Positions 14,579 to 22,578 of a stretch of 22,965 nucleotides of DNA are shown here, in pieces. Source of the DNA: Phascolarctobacterium sp. (GTDB taxonomy: Bacteria > Bacillota > Negativicutes > Acidaminococcales > Acidaminococcaceae); NCBI GenBank assembly GCA_004558595.1, contig SFCN01000039.1, positions 1-22,965 of the forward strand, written 5' to 3'. The translations under genes and the position numbers were made by a program. Within the stretch, counting starts at the first letter, position 1, and each line of letters opens with the position of its first letter. Under the pieces are notes generated by a model. That model ran no database searches. It was not told the DNA's origin and worked only from the letters and a program-made list of their open reading frames with translations.

Positions 14579-15884
14579 ATGCTTTATAACCACGAGCTTC
14601 CGCAACCTTGGCAAAGGCTACGCTAGCTGCGTCAATGGTTTTTTGAATATCCTCAGGGCTGTGCGCCAAGGATAAAAAGTTAGTTTCGAACTGGCTGGGC
14701 GGCAGATAAATGCCCTGCTCCAGCATGGAGTGGAAGTAAATCTTGAAGGCTTCCAAATCACTAGCAGCTGCGCTATCGAAATCAGTAACAGGCTTGTCGT
14801 TGAAGAAGACGGTGAACATGCTACCTAAGCGATGTACCTGCACGGGCACGCCAGCCTTGGCAGCTGCACGTTCTAGGCCACCGGTTAAAATAGCGGTCAT
14901 GCTTTCCAGCTTTTCGCAAACCTTATTTTCTTCCATATAGGTCAGGGCTGCGATACCTGCTGCCATGGCCAGCGGGTTGCCGCTTAAGGTACCAGCTTGA
15001 TACATGGGGCCAGCGGGAGAAACCTTTTGCATGATTTCCAGCTTGCCGCCATATGCTGCAACGGGCAGACCGCCGCCGATAACCTTACCCAAGCAGGTAA
15101 TATCGGGGTCAACATCATAGAGGGATTGGCTGCCTCCTTGAGCGCTGCGGAAGCCGCTCATAACCTCGTCACAGATAACAAGCGCACCATATTTTTTCGT
15201 CAGCGCGCGAACGCCTTCCAGATAGCCTTCCTTGGGCAGTACGAGACCCATGTTGCCCGGAGTAGGCTCCATAATTACCGCGGCGATTTCATCGCCGCGC
15301 TCTGCGAAAACCTTTTCCAAAGCAGGCAAATCGTTAAAAGGAACAGTGATGGTAGTAGAAGCAACTGCTTTAGGCACGCCGGGACTGTCGGGTACGCCAA
15401 AGGTTGTGGCGCCGCTGCCAGCCTTCACCAGCAGGCTGTCGTGGTGACCATGATAGCAGCCGATAAATTTCACGATGCAGTCACGGTCGGTATAGGCACG
15501 AGCTAAGCGCAAAGCGCTCATGGTCGCTTCGGTGCCGCTGTTAACCATACGCACCTGGTCCATGGAAGGTACTAAACGACATACTAACTTAGCCAACTCG
15601 GTTTCAGCCAAGGTAGGAGCGCCATAGGAGGTACCCTTTTCTGCTGCGGCCTTGATGGCCTCGGTTACGCAGTCGGGTACATGACCCATGAGCAAGGGAC
15701 CATAGCTCAAAACATAATCGATATATTCGTTACCATCAATATCATAGATTTTGCTGCCCTTGCCACCGGCAATGAAGGGAGGTACGCCGCCCACGCTGCG
15801 GAAGGAACGCACAGGGCTATTGACGCCGCCGGGGATGTACTTGCGTGCTTCCTCAAAGGCGGCAGTAGATTTACTTTGATTCAT
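14577..15884 (-). CDS. hemL: Glutamate-1-semialdehyde 2,1-aminomutase
   Basis: PLP enzyme converting glutamate-1-semialdehyde to 5-aminolevulinate, the second step of the C5 pathway. The catalytic Lys is at 267 in CLGKVIGGGLP. Other landmarks are VNSGTEATMSALRLARA, GCYHGHHDS and ICDEVMSGFR. Its 435 residues match the family. ATG 15884 has GGAAAGG upstream. It is the last gene of the minus-strand tetrapyrrole operon, 44 bp after hemB. It is the partner of HemA, encoded in the same operon. Confidence 0.97.
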   Translation of the reverse strand: MNQSKSTAAFEEARKYIPGGVNSPVRSFRSVGGVPPFIAGGKGSKIYDIDGNEYIDYVLSYGPLLMGHVPDCVTEAIKAAAEKGTSYGAPTLAETELAKLVCRLVPSMDQVRMVNSGTEATMSALRLARAYTDRDCIVKFIGCYHGHHDSLLVKAGSGATTFGVPDSPGVPKAVASTTITVPFNDLPALEKVFAERGDEIAAVIMEPTPGNMGLVLPKEGYLEGVRALTKKYGALVICDEVMSGFRSAQGGSQSLYDVDPDITCLGKVIGGGLPVAAYGGKLEIMQKVSPAGPMYQAGTLSGNPLAMAAGIAALTYMEENKVCEKLESMTAILTGGLERAAAKAGVPVQVHRLGSMFTVFFNDKPVTDFDSAAASDLEAFKIYFHSMLEQGIYLPPSQFETNFLSLAHSPEDIQKTIDAASVAFAKVAEARGYKA

Positions 15885-15928
15885 AACAAAAATCCTTTCC
15901 TAAAAAAGATGATGCCTTAGCGCCAGTC

Positions 15929-16912
15929 TTACTCCTTTAACCATTTAGCAACATCCAAAGCATGATAGGTAATAATCATCTTCGCACCGGCACGCTTGAA
16001 GCCCAACATGGTTTCCATAACAATGCGTTTTTCGTCAATCCAGCCCTTTTCAGCAGCAGCCTTAACCATGGCATATTCGCCGCTTACATTATAAACGCAC
16101 AGGGGACGATTGAAGGTTTCGTGCACACGTTGCACAATGTCCAAGAAGGCCAGCGCAGGCTTAACCATAATAATGTCTGCACCCTCTTCGATATCCAGCG
16201 CAACCTCACGCAATGCTTCATCACTGTTAGCAGGGTCCATCTGATAGCCCTTGCGATCACCAGCGGAAGGAGTGGAGTCGGCTGCGGCACGGAAGGGACC
16301 ATAATAAGCGGAAGCGAATTTAGCAGCATAAGCCATAATGGGAACATGGTTGAAGCCGTTTGCATCCATGGCTTCGCGAATTGCCTTTACATAGCCGTCC
16401 ATCATGTTGGAGGGAGCGATCATATCAGCGCCGGCTTGACAATGAGAAACAGCCACCTTAGCCAAAAGGGGCAGAGTTTCATCATTGTTCACGGTGCAGC
16501 CGTTTTGTAGCACGCCGCAGTGACCATGCTCAGTGTATTCGCACATGCACACATCGGTGATAATGACGATTTCAGGATAATTAGCTTTGATGAATTTGCA
16601 GGCCAGCTGCACGGGCTCATTCATATCCCAAGCGCTGCTGCCCACTGCATCCTTATAGGAGGGCACGCCAAAGAGCAGCACGGCAGGAATGCCTAAGCTA
16701 GCAACCTCGTCCATGCACTCGCCGAGGCGATCAATGGACCAATGGTAGTTGCCGGGCAGGGATTCAATTTCATGCTTTACATTAGTGCCGGGAACAACAA
16801 AAATAGGATAAATCAAATCTTTTACAGATACTTCAGTTTCGCGGATCATAGCCCGTAAATTTTCAGTAGCACGGGTACGACGGGGACGATAAATAGGAAA
16901 ACCAGTAGACAT
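15929..16912 (-). CDS. hemB: Delta-aminolevulinate dehydratase (porphobilinogen synthase)
   Basis: Condenses two 5-aminolevulinate molecules to porphobilinogen. Schiff-base lysines are Lys198 (AYAAKFASAYYGPFR) and Lys251 (IIMVKPALAFLD). The zinc-type cysteine triad is present: Cys122, Cys124 and Cys132 in DVCMCEYTEHGHC, so this is a zinc-dependent HemB. The start at 16912 is chosen because AAGGAG lies 8 bases upstream; a longer frame to 16963 would run into the inverted repeat before the gene. It is 327 residues, the normal length. It is preceded by a 134-bp leader holding the inverted repeat and followed by hemL. Confidence 0.96.
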   Translation of the reverse strand: MSTGFPIYRPRRTRATENLRAMIRETEVSVKDLIYPIFVVPGTNVKHEIESLPGNYHWSIDRLGECMDEVASLGIPAVLLFGVPSYKDAVGSSAWDMNEPVQLACKFIKANYPEIVIITDVCMCEYTEHGHCGVLQNGCTVNNDETLPLLAKVAVSHCQAGADMIAPSNMMDGYVKAIREAMDANGFNHVPIMAYAAKFASAYYGPFRAAADSTPSAGDRKGYQMDPANSDEALREVALDIEEGADIIMVKPALAFLDIVQRVHETFNRPLCVYNVSGEYAMVKAAAEKGWIDEKRIVMETMLGFKRAGAKMIITYHALDVAKWLKE

Positions 16913-16930
16913 TTTCAGGACTCCTTTACA

Positions 16931-17030
16931 AAATCGTCGATAATATGCCATCTGCTTTGTCACAGCTCCTAGACGTACTCAAAGTATGCCTAGGAGCTGT
17001 TTCACTCATCTGACATATTCTCAACGATTT
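16931..17030. repeat. 100-bp imperfect inverted repeat in the hemB leader
   Basis: The arms 16931-16980 and 16981-17030 are near mirror complements. The outer 20 bases match at 17 positions (AAATCGT-GA-AATATG-CA) and the inner part at nearly all (ACAGCTCCTAG then TACT); only about 10 central bases of each arm do not pair. In the hem-sense RNA, several of the arm differences become G-U pairs, which would fit selection for an RNA fold. It ends 1 bp before the hemB ribosome-binding region. It could be a MITE-like insertion or a structured leader. No transposase and no clear target duplication are seen, and neither strand shows a T-tract that would make it a terminator. Confidence 0.7.
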
Positions 17031-17046
17031 ATTATCATTTTATATA

Positions 17047-18564
17047 TTACTTATTATAGTAATTTCTAATAGCTTTTACTAAGCCATCAATGGTATATTT
17101 TTCAGCTTCGATTGCCGGAGCAAAGCCGTGCTTGCGCAGGGTTTCGCTGGTCACAGGGCCAATAGCGGCCAAAGCTACCTTGTTCAACAGCTCTTGCTTG
17201 TCGCCTAGAACTTTCAAGAGATTGGTGACAGTGGAGGAGCTGGTGAAGGTCACCACGCTAGCGCTGCCATCTGCGAGGGCAGCCAGCAGCTCATCCTTGT
17301 TCTCGCAATCAGCCACCGTTTCATAGGCGGTAACCACATCAACCACTGCGCCGATTTTACGCAGGGACTCAGGCAGCACCTCACGCGCAACCTTGGCACG
17401 AGCAATAAGAATCTTGTCACCAGCGGTGATTTTATCTGCCAAAGCTTCGGCCAGCTCCTCCGCCTTGTAGGCGGAAGGAACTAAATCAGCAGTAAGACCG
17501 TGAGCCTTGAGAGCGTCGGCGGTAGCGCTGCCGATGGCAGCCAGCTGTACGCCGGCCAAAGAGCGAGCATCCTTGCCTGCGGCAGTCAAGCGCTCAAAGA
17601 AATACTCAACGCCGTTAGCGCTGGTGAATACAAGCCATTTATAGCTAGATAATTCGGCAATACCCTTATCCAAGGGACCGTAATCGGCGGCAGGAACGAT
17701 TTTAATAGCGGGCACTTCAATAACCTTGGCACCCAAGGCCTCCAGTTTTTTGGTTAAATCGCTGGCCTGAGCGCGAGCTCTGGTCACGATAATGGTTTGA
17801 CCGAAGAGAGGCTTATTATCGAACCATTGCAGCTGCTCACGCAGCTTTACAACCTCACCCACTAAGAAAATAGCGGGAGGCTTTAAATTATTAGCCTTCA
17901 CATCCTCTGCGGCCTTACCCAAGGTAGTAACCAGAGTGCGTTGCTCCGGATGGGTACCCCAGCGGATAACAGCGACAGGGCAGTCAGCGCTGCGCCCATT
18001 AGCGATTAATTGGCTGGAAATCTTTTCAATATTTTCCACGCCCATCAGGAAAACAAGGGTATCGACGGCGGTGGCCAAGCCCTTCCAGTTAATGGTGGAA
18101 ACACCCTTGGTGGGATCCTCATGGCCGGTGATTACGGCGAAGGAGGTAGCCACATGACGGTGGGTAACGGGAATGCCTGCATATTCAGCTACAGCGATAG
18201 CGCTGGTCACGCCGGGAACGAATTCAAAGGGCTGTCCCGCTTCTAAAAGCTCGATGGCTTCCTCACCACCGCGGCCAAAAACGAAGGGGTCACCACCCTT
18301 TAAACGAGCAACGGTCTTGCCCTCTTGAGCTAATTTAACCAAAAGCTTATTAATATCCGGTTGGCGCATAGTATGGTTGGCGCTAGCCTTACCCACATAA
18401 ACCATTTCTGCATCCTTGCGAGCAAAGGCCAAAATGCGAGGATCGGCCAAGCGGTCATAAACTACTGCGTCCGCAGTTTCCAGACATTCCTTAGCCTTAA
18501 GACCCAATAATCCCGGGTCGCCGGGGCCTGCACCAATTAAATATACTTTACCCTGTTTAGTCAT
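17047..18564 (-). CDS. cobA-hemD: Fused uroporphyrinogen-III C-methyltransferase / uroporphyrinogen-III synthase
   Basis: Bifunctional protein of 505 residues. The N-terminal domain (about 1-245) is SUMT: GAGPGDPGLLGLKA, VVYDRLADPRIL, GKASANHTMRQ, ARLKGGDPFVFGRGGEE, PGVTSAIAVAEYAGIPVTHR. It methylates uroporphyrinogen III at C2 and C7 to give precorrin-2. The C-terminal domain (about 260-505, from IIVTRARAQASDLTKKLEALG) is HemD, which closes and inverts ring D of hydroxymethylbilane. The fusion channels hydroxymethylbilane into precorrin-2. ATG 18564 has AAGGAG upstream; an in-frame start at 18618 lies inside hemC and is rejected. It begins 13 bp after the hemC stop. Confidence 0.95.
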   Translation of the reverse strand: MTKQGKVYLIGAGPGDPGLLGLKAKECLETADAVVYDRLADPRILAFARKDAEMVYVGKASANHTMRQPDINKLLVKLAQEGKTVARLKGGDPFVFGRGGEEAIELLEAGQPFEFVPGVTSAIAVAEYAGIPVTHRHVATSFAVITGHEDPTKGVSTINWKGLATAVDTLVFLMGVENIEKISSQLIANGRSADCPVAVIRWGTHPEQRTLVTTLGKAAEDVKANNLKPPAIFLVGEVVKLREQLQWFDNKPLFGQTIIVTRARAQASDLTKKLEALGAKVIEVPAIKIVPAADYGPLDKGIAELSSYKWLVFTSANGVEYFFERLTAAGKDARSLAGVQLAAIGSATADALKAHGLTADLVPSAYKAEELAEALADKITAGDKILIARAKVAREVLPESLRKIGAVVDVVTAYETVADCENKDELLAALADGSASVVTFTSSSTVTNLLKVLGDKQELLNKVALAAIGPVTSETLRKHGFAPAIEAEKYTIDGLVKAIRNYYNK

Positions 18565-18577
18565 TCTGTCACTCTCC

Positions 18578-19498
18578 TTAAAGAATCGCAGCCAAAATTT
18601 TTTGACCGCCGTTTGCAAGCATCTTTTTGCCCAATTTCTGTCCCAGGGCTACAGCGTCCACGGCTGCGCCCTCGATAGTATCTCTCAAAACAGTGCTGCC
18701 ATCTAAAGCAGCAATGATAGCTTCAATCTTGATTTGCTCACCATTCACATCAGCATGCACACCGATGGGCACCTGACAGCCGCCTTCTAAAAGGCCTAAG
18801 AAGGCACGCTCGGCGGCGGTAGCGTAAACTGTAGGCTGGTCATTCAAAAAGTCCAGCATTTGGCGAACCTCAGCATCATCGGTACGGCATTCAATAGCGA
18901 GGGCACCCTGGCCTACGGCAGGCAGGCAGACATCGCTGGGAATGATAGCCTTAATGCGGTCTCCGTGACCCAGTCGCTCCAAGCCAGCCGCTGCTAAGAT
19001 TACTGCATCATATAGGCCTTCGTCCAGCTTGCGCAGACGAGTATCCACATTGCCGCGCAAATCACGAATGGTTAAATCGGGGCGAGCTGCTAAAAGCTGT
19101 GCCTTGCGACGTAGGCTGCTAGTGCCTACAACTGCGCCTAAGGGCAGCTCTTCAAAGCAGGCGTAATCATTGCTGACAAAGGCATCGCCTACGTTGGCGC
19201 GTTCAGTGATGGCGGTTAAGCACAAGCCTTCCGGTAGCACTGTGGGCATATCCTTCAGACTATGCACGGCCAAGTCTACCTCGCCGCTTAACAAATCTTC
19301 TTCGATTTCCTTGGTAAATAATCCCTTGCCTCCAATTTGAGCTAAGGGAACATCCAAAATTCTGTCGCCCTTGGTGACGATTTTTTTCAGCACTACCTCG
19401 CATTCGGGGTACTGCTTGCGTAGGCAGGCAGCAATGTGATTGCTCTGCCACAGGGCTAAAAGACTTTGTCTAGTCCCAATCTTCAATACGGCTTTCAT
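18578..19498 (-). CDS. hemC: Porphobilinogen deaminase (hydroxymethylbilane synthase)
   Basis: Polymerises four porphobilinogens to hydroxymethylbilane. Signature residues are Asp83 (HSLKDMP), the Arg-rich GTSSLRRKAQL, and the dipyrromethane-cofactor Cys241 in EGGCQVPIG. The 306-residue length is normal. ATG 19498 is chosen because GAGGAG lies 7 bases upstream; in-frame TTG/GTG codons just before it are closer to that site. The start lies 29 bp inside the end of hemA, so translation is probably coupled. Confidence 0.97.
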   Translation of the reverse strand: MKAVLKIGTRQSLLALWQSNHIAACLRKQYPECEVVLKKIVTKGDRILDVPLAQIGGKGLFTKEIEEDLLSGEVDLAVHSLKDMPTVLPEGLCLTAITERANVGDAFVSNDYACFEELPLGAVVGTSSLRRKAQLLAARPDLTIRDLRGNVDTRLRKLDEGLYDAVILAAAGLERLGHGDRIKAIIPSDVCLPAVGQGALAIECRTDDAEVRQMLDFLNDQPTVYATAAERAFLGLLEGGCQVPIGVHADVNGEQIKIEAIIAALDGSTVLRDTIEGAAVDAVALGQKLGKKMLANGGQKILAAIL

Positions 19499-20774
19499 CA
19501 CCAAACTCCTCTCCGCTTTCGTTCAATAAGAATAAATCACACATCATTTGCTTGTAGCGCTCTTCCTCGGGGGTGCCGGCTACAGCGTTCATGGCCTTCA
19601 TGGGCTCACGTAGAAATTTATGCTCCAAGCGCTGAGTCATTAAATCAATAATGCGACGCTCTTCATCCGTTAAATTAGGCAATTTAATAAAGGCCTTCTT
19701 GAGCACCTTCTGACGCAGGAAATTCATTTTATCGTGGAGCTGTACCATAACAGGGCGCATAGTGTAATAACGCAAACGCTCCTTTAGAGCAGCGATTTCT
19801 TCTGCGATAATTTGCTCTGCAACCTTGGCCTCGTGGCTGCGGAAATTCTTGTTCACATCAACAACGTTTTCCAAATCATCGATATTATAAACAGTAACAC
19901 CCTTCATGTCATTCAGAGCCGGGTCCACATCGCGGGGCACCGCGATGTCGATTAAAATTAAGGGACGGGTCTGGCGATTATTCAGCAAAGGACCAAGATT
20001 TTCCGCTGTCAGCACATAGTGTGGCGCACCGGTGGAGGTAATAATGATATCCGCTTGGGCAGCCTGCTTAAACATTTCTTGATAGGGAATGGCGATGCCA
20101 TTAAATTTTTCGGCAAGCTCCTGGGCATGGTCAAAATTACGATTGCTAACGAAAATAGTCTTCGCGCCCTTGTCGATCAAATGGCGGGCAGTAAGCTCGC
20201 TCATATGACCTGCGCCCACTACCAGAATATTGGCAGTACGCAAATCACCCAAAATATTAATTGCTAAATCCACTGCAGCACTGGAAACTGAAACGCTGCT
20301 ATAGGCGATTTTCGTTTCAGTGCGCACCCGCTTGCCCACAGCGATGGCCCGATTCATTAGCGTGTTTAAAATGGTATCGGTCATATCGTTGGCACGGGCG
20401 ATTTGGTAAGCATTTTTGATTTGACTCAGAATCTGTCCTTCCCCGATAATCAGAGAATCCAGACTGGAGGCTACTCTAAACAAATGCTGCACACATAAGG
20501 TGCCCGTTAAATTGTAAAAATACTCGCCCTTATAATGCTCGCCTGCCAAATGCTCCAAAAGCTTCTTAATAAAGGGAATAGCTTCATGGGGATTTTCCAA
20601 CACCATATACAGCTCAGTGCGGTTGCAGGTGGACAAAAGCATGGCCTCGGGGATATTGTCATAATTGCGTAAACGGCGCAAAATACTGGCGACCCTATCA
20701 TTAGTGAAATTAAAACGCTCGCGGATCTCAACGGGGGCCGTTTTGTGATTGAGACCTAAAACTGTTAATTGCAT
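19470..20774 (-). CDS. hemA: Glutamyl-tRNA reductase
   Basis: First committed step of C5 tetrapyrrole synthesis: NADPH reduction of glutamyl-tRNA to glutamate-1-semialdehyde. Catalytic Cys50 lies in LSTCNRTELY; the NADPH fold shows VVGAGHMSELTARHL and TSTGAPHYVL. A C-terminal dimerisation helix bundle follows. The 434-residue length is normal. The N-terminus MQLTVLGLNHKTAPVEIRE matches the family exactly, so the start at 20774 is secure even though it overlaps the upstream gene by 47 bp; AAAGGAG lies about 11 bases before it. Confidence 0.97.
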   Translation of the reverse strand: MQLTVLGLNHKTAPVEIRERFNFTNDRVASILRRLRNYDNIPEAMLLSTCNRTELYMVLENPHEAIPFIKKLLEHLAGEHYKGEYFYNLTGTLCVQHLFRVASSLDSLIIGEGQILSQIKNAYQIARANDMTDTILNTLMNRAIAVGKRVRTETKIAYSSVSVSSAAVDLAINILGDLRTANILVVGAGHMSELTARHLIDKGAKTIFVSNRNFDHAQELAEKFNGIAIPYQEMFKQAAQADIIITSTGAPHYVLTAENLGPLLNNRQTRPLILIDIAVPRDVDPALNDMKGVTVYNIDDLENVVDVNKNFRSHEAKVAEQIIAEEIAALKERLRYYTMRPVMVQLHDKMNFLRQKVLKKAFIKLPNLTDEERRIIDLMTQRLEHKFLREPMKAMNAVAGTPEEERYKQMMCDLFLLNESGEEFGDESRIEDWD

Positions 20775-21390
20775 CTAAGATGTTCTCCTTTGCCTGAGCA
20801 GCATGACCTGCTGCTACTAAATTTATCATATCCTTTGTAAGCAGACCTCGCCAAAAAGCAGTACGTTGCGCAGGAGTTGAGGGGATTCGCTGCACTACAC
20901 GGCGCTGCTCCCGTAAAAAATCATTAAAGGTTGCCATATCAGGAGTAATTACTTGTTGTAATTTTTGCTTTAAGATTCTTGTAAAGGCTGGCATACCGCC
21001 TGTGGCTAAGGCTACAGTGATATCTCCTTGGGTAAAGGAAGACGGCACCGTAAAATTGCTTAGCTCCGGCTCCGTAATATTATTACAGAGCAGAGGTGCC
21101 TCAGTGGTGATTTGCCTATTAACGGCTACATCATTGGTAGCAGCTATAACAATGAAGGCATGCTGTAAATATTGTGTCTTGTAGCAATCATTAATCAGCT
21201 GGCAATGATATTTCTGTGCGGTTTCTTGGAGCATAGCACAGCACTGAGGGGCCACGATTGTGACCTTGGCGCCGGCTTCGCACAGGGTATTGAGCTTGCG
21301 GGCAGCCACTTCGCCACCACCGATGATTACGCATTGCTTGCCTTTTAGCTTTAACATAACAGGATAATGAAAATTGTTCTCAATAAGCAT
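20728..21390 (-). CDS. Precorrin-2 dehydrogenase / sirohydrochlorin ferrochelatase-like protein (CysG N-terminal type)
   Basis: Oxidises precorrin-2 to sirohydrochlorin with NAD, and in homologues such as Met8p also inserts iron. The NAD site is CVIIGGGEVAARK (about residues 20-32). The likely catalytic Asp87 lies in IAATNDVAVNRQ. At 220 residues it has the size of free-standing bacterial forms (SirC/YlnF-like). AAGGTGG lies 8 bases before ATG 21390. It is the promoter-proximal gene of the operon and overlaps hemA by 47 bp. Whether it also chelates metal cannot be said from sequence. Confidence 0.9.
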   Translation of the reverse strand: MLIENNFHYPVMLKLKGKQCVIIGGGEVAARKLNTLCEAGAKVTIVAPQCCAMLQETAQKYHCQLINDCYKTQYLQHAFIVIAATNDVAVNRQITTEAPLLCNNITEPELSNFTVPSSFTQGDITVALATGGMPAFTRILKQKLQQVITPDMATFNDFLREQRRVVQRIPSTPAQRTAFWRGLLTKDMINLVAAGHAAQAKENILDAINSFRSQSQNGPR

Positions 21391-21451
21391 TTGTTAAACC
21401 ACCTTGGATTTAGTGATAATACATGTCATTAAATACCAGTCTTAAGTATAT

Positions 21452-21480
21452 ATAATATCACAAATCGCAGATTTTATAAA
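21452..21480 (-). promoter_or_regulatory. Candidate promoter of the tetrapyrrole operon
   Basis: On the minus strand TTTATA (21480-21475) and TATTAT (21457-21452) are separated by exactly 17 bases, about 60 bp before the first start codon. Alternative -10-like sequences exist nearer the gene in this AT-rich stretch. Confidence 0.35.
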
Positions 21481-21553
21481 GAAGGCTCAGGAGAAATTGC
21501 AATATTTTTTACACTAATAGCACTTTTACGTCCGTATGCTTTGCAAGTCCCTT

Positions 21554-21572
21554 TAGGCAACTGAAATGCCTA
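21554..21572 (+). other. Small hairpin with following T-rich tract
   Basis: TAGGCA (21554-21559) pairs with TGCCTA (21567-21572) across a 7-base loop, followed by GCTTTTATG. The stem is short, so this is only a weak terminator candidate. It sits beside the DnaA-box cluster. Confidence 0.3.
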
Positions 21573-21576
21573 GCTT

Positions 21577-21638
21577 TTATGCACAAAAAAACCTACTTAT
21601 CCACAGTTTTATGGAAAAGTTATCCACAGTGTGCATAA
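21577..21638. promoter_or_regulatory. Cluster of four DnaA-box-like 9-mers
   Basis: Exact matches to TTATNCACA are at 21577-21585 (TTATGCACA, plus), 21597-21605 (TTATCCACA, plus), 21620-21628 (TTATCCACA, plus) and 21630-21638 (TTATGCACA, minus). Four in 62 bp is far beyond chance. No dnaA, dnaN or rpmH is nearby, so I do not call it oriC; a DnaA-titration or regulatory site is possible. Confidence 0.6.
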
Positions 21639-21644
21639 GTAGGT
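21585..21644 (-). terminator. Candidate minus-strand terminator overlapping the DnaA boxes
   Basis: ACCTACTTATCCACA (21591-21605) and its near complement at 21630-21644 form 15-bp arms with one mismatch. Read on the minus strand, the stem is followed directly by seven Ts (21591-21585). The 24-base loop is long for a terminator, but the T-tract is good. It would insulate the tetrapyrrole operon from minus-strand transcription entering from the right. Confidence 0.45.
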
Positions 21645-21680
21645 GGAAAAAGTCACTATACTGAGTATTATTGATAAGGT

Positions 21681-21794
21681 TTATTTTACGATCAAGGTAT
21701 TTACGAGATTTCTCAACTGCTCGAGGCCATTGGGTTGGGAAGCAAGGCTGTTGGCGTACCTCATAGAAACCTGAGCACCTAAATAATTGCGCAT
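21681..21794 (-). CDS. Possible 37-residue small ORF or 3' gene remnant
   Basis: A minus-strand frame with ATG at 21794 and stop at 21681, just upstream of the hairpin/T-tract at 21644-21585. The product (MRNYLGAQVSMRYANSLASQ, then a Leu/Asn-rich tail ending TLIVK) has an ordinary composition and looks like a C-terminal helix. Two in-frame TAA codons lie directly upstream, and no ribosome binding site is visible. It may be the tail of a lost gene. I recognise no family. Confidence 0.25.
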   Translation of the reverse strand: MRNYLGAQVSMRYANSLASQPNGLEQLRNLVNTLIVK

Positions 21795-21860
21795 TTTGTT
21801 TTCTTATTATCTGGTTTTGCCCTTAGGGCTGGCTTTTTTACAGGCTTCGATGCTCAGGGC

Positions 21861-22109
21861 GTGCAGGTGCTTAGCGATAAGCTTAAGCAAAATGAGGGCA
21901 GTAGCGTGGCTATGGTCTTGGATGGGCCCAGTGGCTGTGGCAAGACCACTATTTTGCATTTGATTTCCGGACTTTTACATGCTGACAGCGGTAGTATTAT
22001 ATTTGCGGGGCAGGAGCTTTTAGGGCTAGACAATAAAAGTAGAGCTCGGTGGCGTAGTCAAAATATAGGTTATATTCTGCAAAGGTTGAACCTATTGGAG
22101 GAGCTAAGC
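21861..22109 (+). pseudogene. ABC exporter ATPase remnant (MacB/LolD-like)
   Basis: The frame contains Walker A GPSGCGKTT followed by LHLISGLLHADSG and a Q-loop segment NIGYILQRLNLLEEL, as in MacB/LolD-type ATPases. The signature, Walker B and switch regions are absent: homology stops at about 22109, where permease-like sequence starts in another frame. The N-terminal strand before Walker A is also abnormal, with two extra residues (MVLDGPSG). There is no ribosome binding site before 21861. This is a broken gene. Confidence 0.75.
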
Positions 22110-22561
22110 AGGAGCCTTGGCTGCAATTCGCTCAAGGTAGAGCCTTTAGTGAGGAGCATGAGGCCGTTTTGGGGGCCGAGGCTGATAGATTAAGTGGGCT
22201 AAAGCTGGGCGATACATTTTCTTCGGTGCATGGTTTAGTAGCTAATGCTAATAGCAAGTCTTATGGAGAGAAGTATAAGGTGGCAGGCATATTAAAACCT
22301 GTACACGGACCTTATGATCAGGGAATTTTTGTTACTATGGAGAGCATTTGGGAGCACCACAAGCATGGGGAGCAGGAGCTCACAAAGTATGTTGAGCATG
22401 ATAACGATAGGGATGTGACTGCTGTTATCATTCGCCCTATGGGATGTGCAGCATCGATGCAGCTGGTTGCCAGCCTATTGGACAGCGTCTCACAGCGATG
22501 TTGTGGAGAATTTATAGAAAAAGCAAGCTCAATAAGGTATAGGGCCTTACAAAAATCCTAG
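22103..22561 (+). pseudogene. FtsX/MacB-type ABC permease fragment
   Basis: In the frame entered near 22103, the sequence reads PWLQFAQGRAFSEEHEAVLG, then LSGLKLGDTF, SSVHGLV, YKVAGILKPVHGPYDQGIFV and ESIWEHH, matching the periplasmic MacB-PCD-type domain of an FtsX-like permease whose usual partner is the ATPase preceding it. TM segments expected before and after are missing. The tail after ASLLDS is no longer recognisable and stops at 22561. An internal deletion of both genes, followed by decay, explains the arrangement. Confidence 0.75.
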
Positions 22562-22578
22562 AAGGAATAGCCTAAGTA

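Noticed and set aside
16913..16963. Longer N-terminus for HemB.
   Set aside because: The extra residues come from the inverted repeat and the ribosome binding site; the family N-terminus starts at 16912.
16964..16998. Terminator at the centre of the inverted repeat.
   Set aside because: The stem is strong, but neither strand has a following run of Ts; hemB lies just downstream without another clear promoter.
21391..21860. Calling this region oriC.
   Set aside because: DnaA boxes are present, but no dnaA, dnaN, rpmH or gidA is nearby and the genome-wide skew is not available.
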